Both the position numbers and the translations under genes were made by a program. A model generated the notes under the pieces. The model did not search any database, was not told the origin of the DNA, and saw nothing but the letters and a program-made list of their open reading frames with translations. 9,956 nucleotides of DNA from the NCBI GenBank assembly GCA_944363865.1, contig CALVVN010000078.1, positions 1 to 9,956 on the forward strand, in the 5' to 3' direction. Source of the stretch: an uncultured Bacilli bacterium. GTDB taxonomy: Bacteria > Bacillota_I > Bacilli_A > RF39 > UBA660. Below, piece after piece: positions 1-8,600 of this stretch (position 1 is its first letter; each line of letters opens with the position of its first letter).

Positions 1-9
1 AAAAGAAAA

Positions 10-30
10 TGCCACATAATTGCCACATAA
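10..30. repeat. tandem 10-base direct repeat
   Basis: TGCCACATAA occurs at 10-19 and again at 21-30, an 11-base period with a single T between copies. It sits just beyond the RNA B terminator. It could be a pair of operator half-sites or chance. On the minus strand each copy contains ATGTGGCA, but no ribosome binding site precedes it, so no gene is called. Confidence 0.4.
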
Positions 31-33
31 AGC

Positions 34-57
34 AAAATAAAAAGGCTGCAAAGCCTT
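34..57 (-). terminator. Rho-independent terminator of RNA B
   Basis: Minus strand: AAGGCT, loop TTGC, AGCCTT form a perfect 6-bp hairpin (57-42), followed by TTTATTTT (41-34). On the plus strand the hairpin is not followed by a T tract, so it works only for minus-strand transcription. This fixes the orientation of RNA B. Confidence 0.7.
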
Positions 58-162
58 ATAAACAAACAAAATGAGACGCCGTAGCGTCTCTTCAGGGGGT
101 TTTGGTTGAATACACTCTCACCTTAAAATTCGTAAGAGTTATTCGCATAGCTCTGCTATGCT
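34..162 (-). ncRNA. candidate small RNA B
   Basis: This is a minus-strand transcript inferred from the sequence; I recognise no named RNA family. A sigma-A promoter (TTGACA at 197-192, 17-base spacer, TATGAT at 174-169) predicts a start near 162. In 5' to 3' order the RNA would contain four elements. First is a perfect 7-bp hairpin (161-155 with 151-145, loop AGA). Second is a long stem (144-132 with 121-108): GAATA pairs with TATTC, then ACTCTTAC with GTGAGAGT, with one mismatch and one bulge. An unpaired C-rich stretch including CCCCCTGA (99-92) follows. Third is a perfect 7-bp GC-rich hairpin (90-84 with 79-73). Last is a terminator (57-42) followed by a T-rich tail. No convincing reading frame lies inside. 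It could be a trans-acting sRNA, or the leader/attenuator of a minus-strand gene left of the window. The promoter, structure and terminator are directly visible; expression and function are inferred. Confidence 0.6.
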
Positions 163-168
163 AAATAA

Positions 169-197
169 ATCATACTATGAAAATTATCTGTTGTCAA
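169..197 (-). promoter_or_regulatory. sigma-A promoter of candidate RNA B
   Basis: Minus-strand -35 TTGACA (197-192) is an exact consensus match. It is followed by exactly 17 bases and -10 TATGAT (174-169), five of six consensus bases. The predicted start lies just before the first hairpin, so the promoter and the structured transcript fit each other. It is divergent from zip. Confidence 0.75.
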
Positions 198-212
198 TTA
201 ATATTTTTAAAA

Positions 213-256
213 ATCACACTACACATAAAATTACATATTATATCTTGTGTAGGAGG
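213..256 (+). promoter_or_regulatory. probable zip promoter, operator-like dyad and RBS
   Basis: A plausible promoter is ATCACA (213-218, four of six consensus), 17 bases, TATTAT (236-241, five of six), predicting a start near 248. A perfect inverted repeat, CTACACA (219-225) and TGTGTAG (246-252), brackets the -10 and runs into the AGGAGG site (251-256), which lies 7 bases before the ATG. The dyad could bind a metal-responsive repressor, or form an RNA stem if transcription starts upstream. The RBS is certain in kind; the promoter and operator are inferred. Confidence 0.45.
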
Positions 257-263
257 ATTATAA

Positions 264-1064
264 ATGTTAGATTGGTTTAGTAGTTTGCCATTTGCGTTGC
301 AAGCTTTTATTGCAACATGTTTTACTTGGGGCGTTACTGCACTAGGCGCTAGTTTGGTAATTTTTTTTAAAAAAATCAATAAAAATGTTATGGACGCAAT
401 GCTCGGTTTTGCCGCAGGTGTGATGATCGCCGCTTCATTCTGGTCATTATTATCACCAGGAATTGAGATGGCCGAAAACTTAAATCTTAATTCTTCATTA
501 GTAGCAGTAATTGGTTTTTTATTTGGCGGTTCTTTATTGTTTGTTGGAGATAAGATTTTTGACATATTTAATAAAAAAGTAAAAAATAAATCTAATAACA
601 ATTTTAAACGATCTTTAATGTTAATTTTTTCAATAACTTTACATAACATTCCAGAAGGTTTAGCTGTAGGCGTTGCTTTCGGTTCGCTTGCCTATGGTTT
701 AGAAGGCGCAACATTATCTTCATCTTTGATGCTAGCTTTAGGTATTGGTTTACAAAACTTTCCCGAAGGCACTGCTGTAAGTGTTCCTTTGAGAAGAGAA
801 GGATATTCAAGAGCAAAATCATTTTTCTATGGTCAATTGAGTGGCTTTGTAGAGCCCATTTCTGCGTTGATAGGCGCGCTTCTTGTAATTAAAGTTCAAT
901 ATTTATTACCTTATTTTTTATGTTTTGCTGCTGGAGCTATGATATATGTGGTAGTACAAGAACTTATACCTGAAAGTCAATCAAATAAGAAAAAAAATTT
1001 AATGGCTCTATTTACTTTAATAGGCTTTTCAATTATGATGTTTTTGGATGTAAGTTTTGGTTAA
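264..1064 (+). CDS. ZIP family divalent metal transporter (GufA-like)
   Basis: This is an integral membrane protein of 266 aa, a normal size for bacterial ZIP proteins, which import zinc, iron or other divalent metals across the cytoplasmic membrane. About eight hydrophobic segments are visible. The family's metal-site motifs are present: HNIPEG at residues 127-132 and QNFPEG at 164-169. Further conserved acidic positions are E197 (GFVEP) and E233 (QELIPE). The loop before the HNIPEG helix (about 103-115) is rich in Lys and Asn, with none of the histidines seen in this loop of many ZIPs. The start is set by AGGAGG seven bases upstream of ATG. rbr follows 89 bases downstream on the same strand with no visible terminator between them, so some co-transcription is likely. 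The metal specificity cannot be read from the sequence. Confidence 0.9.
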   Translation: MLDWFSSLPFALQAFIATCFTWGVTALGASLVIFFKKINKNVMDAMLGFAAGVMIAASFWSLLSPGIEMAENLNLNSSLVAVIGFLFGGSLLFVGDKIFDIFNKKVKNKSNNNFKRSLMLIFSITLHNIPEGLAVGVAFGSLAYGLEGATLSSSLMLALGIGLQNFPEGTAVSVPLRREGYSRAKSFFYGQLSGFVEPISALIGALLVIKVQYLLPYFLCFAAGAMIYVVVQELIPESQSNKKKNLMALFTLIGFSIMMFLDVSFG

Positions 1065-1069
1065 ACTTA

Positions 1070-1098
1070 TTGACAAATAATAGTTTTGTAGATAAACT
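1070..1098 (+). promoter_or_regulatory. rbr promoter
   Basis: TTGACA (1070-1075) is an exact -35 match. It is followed by 17 bases and TAAACT (1093-1098), four of six -10 consensus bases. The predicted start is near 1105, at the left edge of the palindrome described next, giving a 5' leader of about 50 bases. Confidence 0.6.
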
Positions 1099-1103
1099 TA
1101 AAG

Positions 1104-1121
1104 TAGTAATTATTATTACTA
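1104..1121. promoter_or_regulatory. palindromic operator, PerR/Fur-like, ahead of rbr
   Basis: TAGTAAT, TATT, ATTACTA form a perfect 7-bp inverted repeat that starts at the predicted transcription start of rbr. The core TAATTATTAT is shared with the PerR box consensus TTATAATNATTATAA, though the dyad centre differs. Rubrerythrin genes are known PerR targets in clostridia, so a peroxide- or iron-sensing repressor is a reasonable guess. The palindrome is seen; the regulator is inferred. Confidence 0.45.
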
Positions 1122-1153
1122 AAAATTAATAAATTTATAGAAGGAGTGAAATT

Positions 1154-1693
1154 ATGGAGTTAAAAGGTAGTAAAACTGAACAAAATCTGATTACTGCTTT
1201 TGCTGGTGAAAGCCAAGCTAGAAATAAGTATTCTTATTATGCTAGTAGAGCAAAAAAAGATGGTTATGAACAAATAGCAGCTATATTTGAAGAGACTGCT
1301 AATAATGAAAAGGAACATGCAAAGTTATGGTTTAAACAATTACATGATGGTGAAGTTCCAGATACACTAACTAATTTAAAAGATGCTGCTACTGGAGAAA
1401 ATTATGAATGGACTGAAATGTATGCAGAGTTCGCAAAAACAGCAAAAGAAGAAGGTTTTAATGAAATTGCATACTTATTTGAACAAGTAGCAGAAATTGA
1501 AAAAAATCATGAAGAAAGATATTTGAAATTAGTTTCTAATATTGAAGAAGATAAAGTGTTCCATAAGGATGAGGAAGTAATTTGGATTTGTAGAAATTGT
1601 GGACATATTTATAGAGGCAAAGATGCATTAAAAGTTTGTCCAGTTTGCAAACATCCTGAAAGTTATATGGAATTAAAAGCTTATAATTATTAA
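1154..1693 (+). CDS. rbr: rubrerythrin
   Basis: This is a cytosolic non-haem iron protein that reduces hydrogen peroxide to water with electrons from rubredoxin or NAD(P)H-linked donors in anaerobes. Its 179 aa follow the classical order, a four-helix ferritin-like diiron domain and then a C-terminal rubredoxin domain. The diiron ligands fit E19, E52 and H55 (ExxH), E85 and E88, and E116 and H119 (ExxH). The rubredoxin iron is held by C146, C149, C162 and C165 in two CxxC motifs. All expected ligands are present, so the enzyme looks intact. The start is fixed by AAGGAG seven bases before ATG. It has its own promoter with a palindromic operator and ends at a strong terminator. The upstream metal transporter gene on the same strand may supply its iron; that link is inference. 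Confidence 0.96.
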   Translation: MELKGSKTEQNLITAFAGESQARNKYSYYASRAKKDGYEQIAAIFEETANNEKEHAKLWFKQLHDGEVPDTLTNLKDAATGENYEWTEMYAEFAKTAKEEGFNEIAYLFEQVAEIEKNHEERYLKLVSNIEEDKVFHKDEEVIWICRNCGHIYRGKDALKVCPVCKHPESYMELKAYNY

Positions 1694-1696
1694 TTT

Positions 1697-1725
1697 AAAA
1701 ACACTAGATTCGTTCTAGTGTTTTT
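1697..1725. terminator. bidirectional terminator between rbr and yebC
   Basis: AAAAACACTAGA, loop TTCGT, TCTAGTGTTTTT form a 12-bp stem, with a T tract on both strands. It serves rbr from the left and the recG-yebC operon from the right. The YebC stop codon (TGA, 1728-1726) begins directly at its edge. Confidence 0.85.
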
Positions 1726-2442
1726 TCATTTTATTTCAACATTGTGATAAACATTACTTACATCATCTAAGTCATCAAGCATTGTTAATAATTTTTGAAA
1801 TTTTCCCATTTCTTCTTCATTAAGTTCTACAGTATCTTTAGCAAAATAAGAGATTTCATCAATTTCAAACGTAACATTAGGATTAATACTTTCTAATGCA
1901 TTTTTCATATTATTTAAGTCTTGAGGTTCTGCATATACTATTATTGTGTCATTTTCTATTTCTATATCATTAACATCTATATTACTATTGATCATCGCAT
2001 CCATTATTGTCTCTTCATCAAAACCTTTTACACCAATAACTGATAAATGTTCGTACATAAAACTTACTGCATTTGGTGTTGCCATTTTAGCGCCACATTT
2101 GTTAAAGACAGTTTTTAATTCACTTATCGTTCTATTGGTATTATCTGTTAAACATTTTATAATTAAACTGCTGCTACCTGGCCCAAACGCTTCATATTCA
2201 CAAGTAACATAATCTTCTGTGACACCTTTTTTAACTTTCTCTATGTTCCTATTTATAACGTCTGCTGGTACATCATCTCTTTTTGCTTTTTCAATAATCC
2301 TTCTTAATTGTAAATTGTTTATAGGATCTGGGTTTCCTTTCGCTGCTTGATATATTTCTTTTGCATAAATTGAATATAATTTTGATTTTCTTGCAGCTGT
2401 CTTAGCCATAGATGCTGCTCTTACTTCATGCGCTCTTCCCAT
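1726..2442 (-). CDS. YebC/PmpR family protein, YeeN subgroup
   Basis: This 238-aa cytosolic protein has the length and three-domain layout of the YebC/TACO1 family. The N-terminal signature is MGRAHEVRAASMAKTAARKS, followed by KLYS and EIYQAAK. The middle contains EAFGPGSSS (about 84-92) and NRTISELKTVFNKCG (about 103-117), and the protein ends in VYHNVEIK. The GxPDP insertion and the VYHNV ending resemble the YeeN branch rather than classical YebC. The family was long annotated as transcriptional regulators; more recent work implicates several members in translation, notably in passing proline-rich sequences. Which role applies here cannot be decided. It lies 12 bases after recG, and its AAAGGAG site overlaps the recG stop codon, so the two genes form an operon and translation is probably coupled. 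Confidence 0.9.
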   Translation of the reverse strand: MGRAHEVRAASMAKTAARKSKLYSIYAKEIYQAAKGNPDPINNLQLRRIIEKAKRDDVPADVINRNIEKVKKGVTEDYVTCEYEAFGPGSSSLIIKCLTDNTNRTISELKTVFNKCGAKMATPNAVSFMYEHLSVIGVKGFDEETIMDAMINSNIDVNDIEIENDTIIVYAEPQDLNNMKNALESINPNVTFEIDEISYFAKDTVELNEEEMGKFQKLLTMLDDLDDVSNVYHNVEIK

Positions 2443-2454
2443 AATTTCACTCCT

Positions 2455-4461
2455 TTAATTTAATTCATTTATTTCTTTTATTATTTTATAATAAATAGGA
2501 TAGTTTTTAAAGTCATTTGTTATATTTTTATTCAAAAATTCCTCAGAATCTTTTTTTGTTTGCATTAAAATTTTAAAATCTCTTTTTAAATTAGCAATTT
2601 TAAATGACATTTCTCCACTTTGTTTAATTCCAAATAGGTCTCCTTCTTTTCGCATTTCAAAGTCTTTTTCTGTTATGTAAAATCCATCATTACTTTCTTT
2701 TAAAACTTTTAATCTTTCATTTTTTTCTGATCCGATTAAAATACAAGTTGAATCAAAATTATTACGTCCTATTCTACCTCTTAATTGATGAAGTGTCGCT
2801 AATCCAAATCTTTCAGCATTGAATATTACCATCATAGTTGCATTTTTTACATCTACACCTACTTCTATAACTGTGGTAGATATGAGTATTTTTATTTCAC
2901 CATTAGCGAACTCTTGCATAATCAAATCTTTGTCCTTTTTGTCTAACTTTCCATGCAATATTTCTGTTTTTATTTTATTGTTATATGCTAAATCAATTTT
3001 TTCTTTTAATTCAATTACATTCTTTAAGTCAGATGTTTCACTTTCTTCAATTAATGGCGAAACAACATAAACCTGTCTTCCTTTTTTTATTTCGTCTAGC
3101 ATTAAATATAGAACGTCTTTTATTTCTTTTTCACTTTTTATTATTGTTGTTATTTCTTTTCTCCCTTTTGGTTTGGTTTTGATGTTAGAGATTTCCATGT
3201 CGCCATAAATAGTTAATGCGTAAGTTCTAGGAATAGGTGTAGCAGACATATATAATATGTCTACTTTTTCTCCTTTTTTATTTAATAACGCCCTTTGATT
3301 TACTCCAAATCTGTGTTGTTCATCTGTAATAACTAGATTTAAATTTTTAAACTTGATTTTTTCATTTAATAATGCATGTGTGCCAATTATAAAATCTATT
3401 TTTCCTTTTTCTAACCTTTCTATAACTATTTCTCTCTCTTTTTTCTTGGTACTACCGGTTAGAATTTCTACCACTACGTCAGTTTCAATCAATAAATCTT
3501 TTATATTTTGATAATGTTGTTGTGCTAATATTTCTGTTGGAACCATTAATGCTGTTTGGCCTTTTGCTAGATGGGTTATAAATGCAGCTATTATACTAAC
3601 AATAGTTTTTCCGCTTCCAACGTCCCCTTGTAATAAACGGTTCATTCTTTTATCGCTAGTTAAATCATTATAAATATCTTTCGTAGCTATCAGTTGATCT
3701 TTAGTTAATTCAAAAGGTAAACTTCTTATAAAATCATCAACTAATTCTTTGCTAATTTTTCTTTTATTCTTTCCAGTTTCTTCTTTTCTTTTTATTTTTA
3801 AATAATTTATTTTAAGCATAAACATAAATAGTTCTTCGTATATAAGTTTTAATTTTGCTTTCTTTATGTCATTTTCATTATTAGGATTATGTATCTTATT
3901 TATTGCTTCTCTTTTTGGAATAAATGAATATTTTTGATTTAAATATTCTGGAATAAAATCTTCATAACTAACGTTTAAGTTAAGAGCATTATTTATTAAT
4001 TTAGCCATTTGTTTATTATTAATTCCATTTGTCAAGTGATAAACACTTTCATAAGTTCCATCAATAATTTTACTGAATTGAATATTCTGTGCTGTAATGG
4101 TATGATTTTTCTCATTCCATTTTCCAAAAATAGTTACAACTTTACCCGGCACTATGTTTTTTTTCATATAAGCACGGTTGTAAATTGTTACATTTATAAT
4201 TTGGTTGCTAGTATTTATTTTAAAATTAAGTATATTTAATTTGACATTAATTCTTCTCAATATTCCAGCACTATAAATTATTCCTTCCACTATTACGTTT
4301 TGCTGGTCTGTCGCAAAATTGATATCATCAATTTTAAGCAAATTATATTTGTACGGATAATGCTCTATTAAATCTTTAATATTATAAATGTTTAAATTTT
4401 TTAATTCGGATATTGTTTTTGTACCTATTCCTTTAATTGTTTCTAAACTTAAATTATTCAT
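2455..4461 (-). CDS. recG: ATP-dependent DNA helicase RecG
   Basis: RecG is a double-stranded DNA translocase that remodels stalled replication forks and branch-migrates Holliday junctions. The 668 aa are near full length (E. coli RecG is 693). Seen in order are a helix-hairpin-helix-like segment GIGTKTISEL (11-20), the OB-fold wedge region (about 50-130), Walker A GDVGSGKT (279-286), the DEQH box (380-383), SATPIPRT (406-413), TTVIEVGVDV (529-538) and QLRGRIGR (559-566). The C-terminal segment with the RecG-type helical hairpin follows. All helicase motifs are intact. The start is supported by alignment of the N-terminus with RecG proteins, yet no Shine-Dalgarno site precedes it and the promoter implies a leaderless message. 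yebC follows 12 bases downstream in the same operon. Confidence 0.97.
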   Translation of the reverse strand: MNNLSLETIKGIGTKTISELKNLNIYNIKDLIEHYPYKYNLLKIDDINFATDQQNVIVEGIIYSAGILRRINVKLNILNFKINTSNQIINVTIYNRAYMKKNIVPGKVVTIFGKWNEKNHTITAQNIQFSKIIDGTYESVYHLTNGINNKQMAKLINNALNLNVSYEDFIPEYLNQKYSFIPKREAINKIHNPNNENDIKKAKLKLIYEELFMFMLKINYLKIKRKEETGKNKRKISKELVDDFIRSLPFELTKDQLIATKDIYNDLTSDKRMNRLLQGDVGSGKTIVSIIAAFITHLAKGQTALMVPTEILAQQHYQNIKDLLIETDVVVEILTGSTKKKEREIVIERLEKGKIDFIIGTHALLNEKIKFKNLNLVITDEQHRFGVNQRALLNKKGEKVDILYMSATPIPRTYALTIYGDMEISNIKTKPKGRKEITTIIKSEKEIKDVLYLMLDEIKKGRQVYVVSPLIEESETSDLKNVIELKEKIDLAYNNKIKTEILHGKLDKKDKDLIMQEFANGEIKILISTTVIEVGVDVKNATMMVIFNAERFGLATLHQLRGRIGRNNFDSTCILIGSEKNERLKVLKESNDGFYITEKDFEMRKEGDLFGIKQSGEMSFKIANLKRDFKILMQTKKDSEEFLNKNITNDFKNYPIYYKIIKEINELN

Positions 4462-4467
4462 AAATAA

Positions 4468-4496
4468 ATTATATATTGCGAAAATATGTTTGTCAA
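4468..4496 (-). promoter_or_regulatory. perfect consensus promoter of recG, giving a leaderless mRNA
   Basis: TTGACA (4496-4491), exactly 17 bases, then TATAAT (4473-4468) match the sigma-A consensus at every position. Only six bases separate the -10 from the recG ATG at 4461-4459. The expected start, seven bases beyond the -10, therefore falls on the A of ATG. No GGAG-like sequence lies between them. Confidence 0.85.
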
Positions 4497-4502
4497 CAAT
4501 AA

Positions 4503-4529
4503 ATACCTCTTCAAATATTAAAGAGGTAT
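4503..4529 (-). terminator. terminator of the collagen-like gene
   Basis: ATACCTCTT and AAGAGGTAT form a perfect 9-bp stem around a 9-base loop. On the minus strand it is followed by TTATTG, a short imperfect T tract. It starts 11 bases past the stop codon and abuts the recG promoter, separating the two transcription units. Confidence 0.7.
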
Positions 4530-4540
4530 CTTAAACTTAC

Positions 4541-5468
<928 letters not shown>

Positions 5469-5471
5469 TAG

Positions 5472-5574
5472 ACTTACCAATTCACTTTTAGGCGAATTGG
5501 TGCTAGTATCACACTAGCCAACCCCTTTTTATTCTTTTTTCCGGATTGCTTCTCAGGGGGGGGCAATCCTTTTT
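5472..5574 (+). ncRNA. candidate small RNA A
   Basis: This is a plus-strand transcript inferred from the promoter, structure and terminator; I recognise no named family. The order is a perfect 8-bp hairpin (ACCAATTC 5476-5483 with GAATTGGT 5494-5501), then a perfect 6-bp hairpin (GCTAGT 5502-5507 with ACTAGC 5513-5518, loop ATCAC). An unpaired pyrimidine-rich linker (5519-5542) containing ACCCC follows, then a 7-bp terminator hairpin (GGATTGC 5543-5549 with GCAATCC 5563-5569) and TTTTT. The terminator loop carries a run of G (5556-5562, eight with the first stem base) that could pair with the CCCC of its own linker as a pseudoknot. An unpaired C-rich linker beside a T-rich stretch recalls Firmicutes C-rich sRNAs such as RsaE/RoxS, by analogy only. 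It converges on nifJ and is divergent from the collagen-like gene. Confidence 0.6.
5543..5574 (+). terminator. terminator of RNA A with G-run loop
   Basis: A 7-bp perfect stem, GGATTGC with GCAATCC, is followed by TTTTT on the plus strand. The 13-base loop contains TCAGGGGGGG, unusual in DNA this AT-rich. Confidence 0.7.
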
Positions 5575-5583
5575 AATGATTTT

Positions 5584-5615
5584 AAAAACTCGTTTTGCGC
5601 AAAAACGAGTTTTTT
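5584..5615. terminator. bidirectional terminator after nifJ
   Basis: AAAAACTCGTTTT and AAAACGAGTTTTT form a 13-bp stem around GCGCA, with A/T tracts that make it work on both strands. It lies directly past the nifJ stop (TAA, 5622-5620). It also acts as a second stop for plus-strand transcription from RNA A. Confidence 0.85.
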
Positions 5616-5619
5616 ATTA

Positions 5620-8600
5620 TTAATCTTCTTGTTGGTTTTCTATTTTTTTATAAAATTCATATCTTTTTTTAGCATTATCTATATTTTGTTCATATAGTTT
5701 CTTATATTCTTCTTTATTGAGTTCTTTTAAATTTTTATATCTTAACTCTCTTTTGAAAACCTCTTCATACAATGAAAAGTCTGGTTCTTTTGAATCTATG
5801 ATTAATTTTTGCCCATTATATCTCATTAATATATTATACCCAGATTCAACTAAATATTTTTCTTCTTGTAATGTATTTTTTAGTCCACCTTTTATTCCGT
5901 GTTCTATGCAAGTGCTATAAGCTATAATAATGGCCGGTCCATTATGCTCATGAGCTTCTTTAAACGCCTTTATCGTTTGCATTTTATTTGCACCTAAACA
6001 CACTGATGCCACATATACATTTGGTATTCCCATTGCTATTTTAAATAAATCTTTTTTTGAAGTTGTCTTACCTGTTGCAGCAAATTCTGCAACCGCGCTT
6101 GTTTTAGTCGCTTTAGATTTTTGACCACCTGTGTTGGAATATACTTCAGTGTCAAGAACCAGGATTTTCACATCTTCACCTGACCATAAAACGTGATCTA
6201 AACCTCCATAGCCAATGTCGTAAGCCCAACCGTCTCCACCTATTATCCATACTTTTCTAGATGGAATGTAATCGAGTAGTAATTTTATTTTTTCATTTTT
6301 CTCTATTTTTTCTAATTTATCTTTTATTTCTAATGTTTTTTCACTATTATGATAATTTTCTATAAACTCTTTATATGTATCTTTTACCTCACTACTAACT
6401 TCATCTTTTGTATTAAACATAATGCTCTTTATGTTTTCTCTTATATTCTTATAAGATGTATGTAATCCTAAACCAAATTCAGCATTATCTTCAAACAAAG
6501 AACTAATCCACGGAATACTATAAGGTGTACAAGGTAGTGATGCCCCATATATTGATGAACACCCTGTTGCATTTGCTATTATTATTTCATCTTTATATAG
6601 TTCTGTAAGTATTCTTATATATGGTGTTTCTCCGCACCCAGCACATGCTCCATTAAATTCAAATACAGGTTTTACAAATCCTAAACCTTTAATTGTTTCT
6701 TTTTTAAATATTGTCTTATTCTCAATTTCTTCTGTTAATATATCACATAATTTATCTTCATTGTCATCATACTTTCCAAATTCTAATGCCTTTTTTCCTG
6801 CTTTTCCCGGGCATGTATCTATACATAATCCACATCCAGTGCAATTACTCTCGGATACGCTTATATAAAAGTATTTTCCCTCTTCGCCAAAACTTGCAAG
6901 TACTTTTTCATCACTTAAATCTACATTGTCTAATTCTTCTTTGGTCATTGAAAAAGGTCTTATAACAGCATGTGGACATACTAATGAACACTCATTACAT
7001 TCAATACAATTTTCCTTTTTCCATTTTGGGACCATTTGGATAACTTTTCTCTTATCACTTTTTGAAGTGCCGCCTTCAAATGTTCCATCTTTGTGTTTTA
7101 AGAAATCTGACACTTTTAGTAAATTGCCTCTTCTTTTTAACATATGCTCTGTTATTGTCATTAACTCTTCTTTTTCTTCTTTGTATAATGTAAGATTTTC
7201 TATTTTAAGTTCTCTTAAAACAGAAGTAGATTCATCTACAGCTTGTAGGTTATTATTTACTATATCTTCGCCTTTCTCTTTATATACATTTTTTATTTGA
7301 TTTTTAAAACTTTCTATGTCATCTGTTGTACATCCTAACATCTTTAATATGTATGTTGATATTATATTGTTGATTTTTCCATTTAAATTATATTTATTAG
7401 CAAGTTCATCTGCATTTGTTATGAACACTCTTATTTTTTTGTCTAATATAATTTCTTTTATTTTGTTCGGAATATATTTGTTTAATTCTTCATCTGTTTT
7501 GTTTGTATTTAATAAAAAAATACCATTTTGTTTTATATTTTCTAATAAATCATACTTTGTTAAATAAGAATCTTTTGATACTACAATTAACGATGGGTTT
7601 GTTAAATAATATGGAGCGTTTATTGGTCTATCACTTATCCTTAAATGGCTTATAGTTACACCATTGCTTTTCTTTGAGTCATACTCAAAATATCCTTGAA
7701 CAAAATTACCATCTTTTTGTCCAATTACTTTCATAATATTTTTTGATGCACTTACCATTCCGTCTGAACCAAATCCAAATATTTTTATTTCTTTCCATTT
7801 TTTATCAATGTTGTAATTTGTCATAGGTAAACTTAAATTAGTTACATCATCTATTATTCCGATTGTAAAGTTATTAGTTATTTTGTATTTATTTAAATTG
7901 TCAAATACTGCTTTTATTTGAGCAGGTGTTGTGTCCTTGCTTGACAAGCCGTATCTTCCGCCGACAATCTCTATATTTTCTCCTTTTAACGCGTTTACGA
8001 TGTCTAAATAAAGTGGTTCGCCTATGCTCCCTGCCTCTTTTGTTCTGTCTAACACTGTTATTTTTTCTACAGTTTTTGGTAAAACTTTATGTAAATATTT
8101 TACACTAAATGGTCTGTATAAGTGTACAGTTATTAATCCTACTTCATCCCCATTAGAGTTCAAATCATCTACTACTTCTTTTATTGTATCGTTAACTGAA
8201 CCCATTGCTACTATAATTTTTTTTGCATTTTTATTTCCATAATATGTAAAAGGTGCATAGTTTGTCCCTGCAATTTTATTTATTTGTTGCATATATTCAT
8301 TTACTATGTCTGATAATTCATTATAGTTTTGGTTCCTTGCTTCTGTATTTTGAAAATACACATCTTCGGTTTGTGAAGTACCTCTAGTTATATTTTTTCC
8401 AATGTTTATTGCTCTGTCTCTAAACTCTTGAATTTTGTCATAATCTACTAAATCTTTAATAGTTTCTTCGTTTAATATATTGATTTTGTTTAATTCATGA
8501 CTTGTTCTAAAGCCGTCAAAAAAATGTAAGAATGGTACGCTGCCTTTTATTGCAGATAAGTGTGAAACCAAAGATAAATAGTATGCATCTTGAACGCTTA

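Noticed and set aside
1..27. Minus-strand ATG-TGG... start within the direct repeat at the left edge
   Set aside because: It has no RBS and too little sequence remains in the window to judge; the repeats may be regulatory or chance.
145..162. Resemblance of the first RNA B hairpin (GCATAGC/GCTATGC) to the Cas9 tracrRNA/crRNA duplex
   Set aside because: The match is short and self-complementary within one hairpin, no CRISPR repeat or cas gene is present, and the rest of the RNA does not resemble a tracrRNA tail.
34..162. tmRNA, SRP RNA or T-box leader for the region left of zip
   Set aside because: No tRNA-like ends with CCA, no tag reading frame, no SRP tetraloop domain and no T-box motif (TGGNACCGCG) are visible.
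194..649. 151-aa minus-strand open frame overlapping zip
   Set aside because: It is antisense to a clear ZIP transporter and has no recognisable domain; it would also overlap the RNA B promoter.
6926..7300. 124-aa plus-strand open frame inside nifJ, and other plus-strand frames there
   Set aside because: They are antisense shadows of an intact, motif-complete PFOR gene and lack ribosome binding sites.
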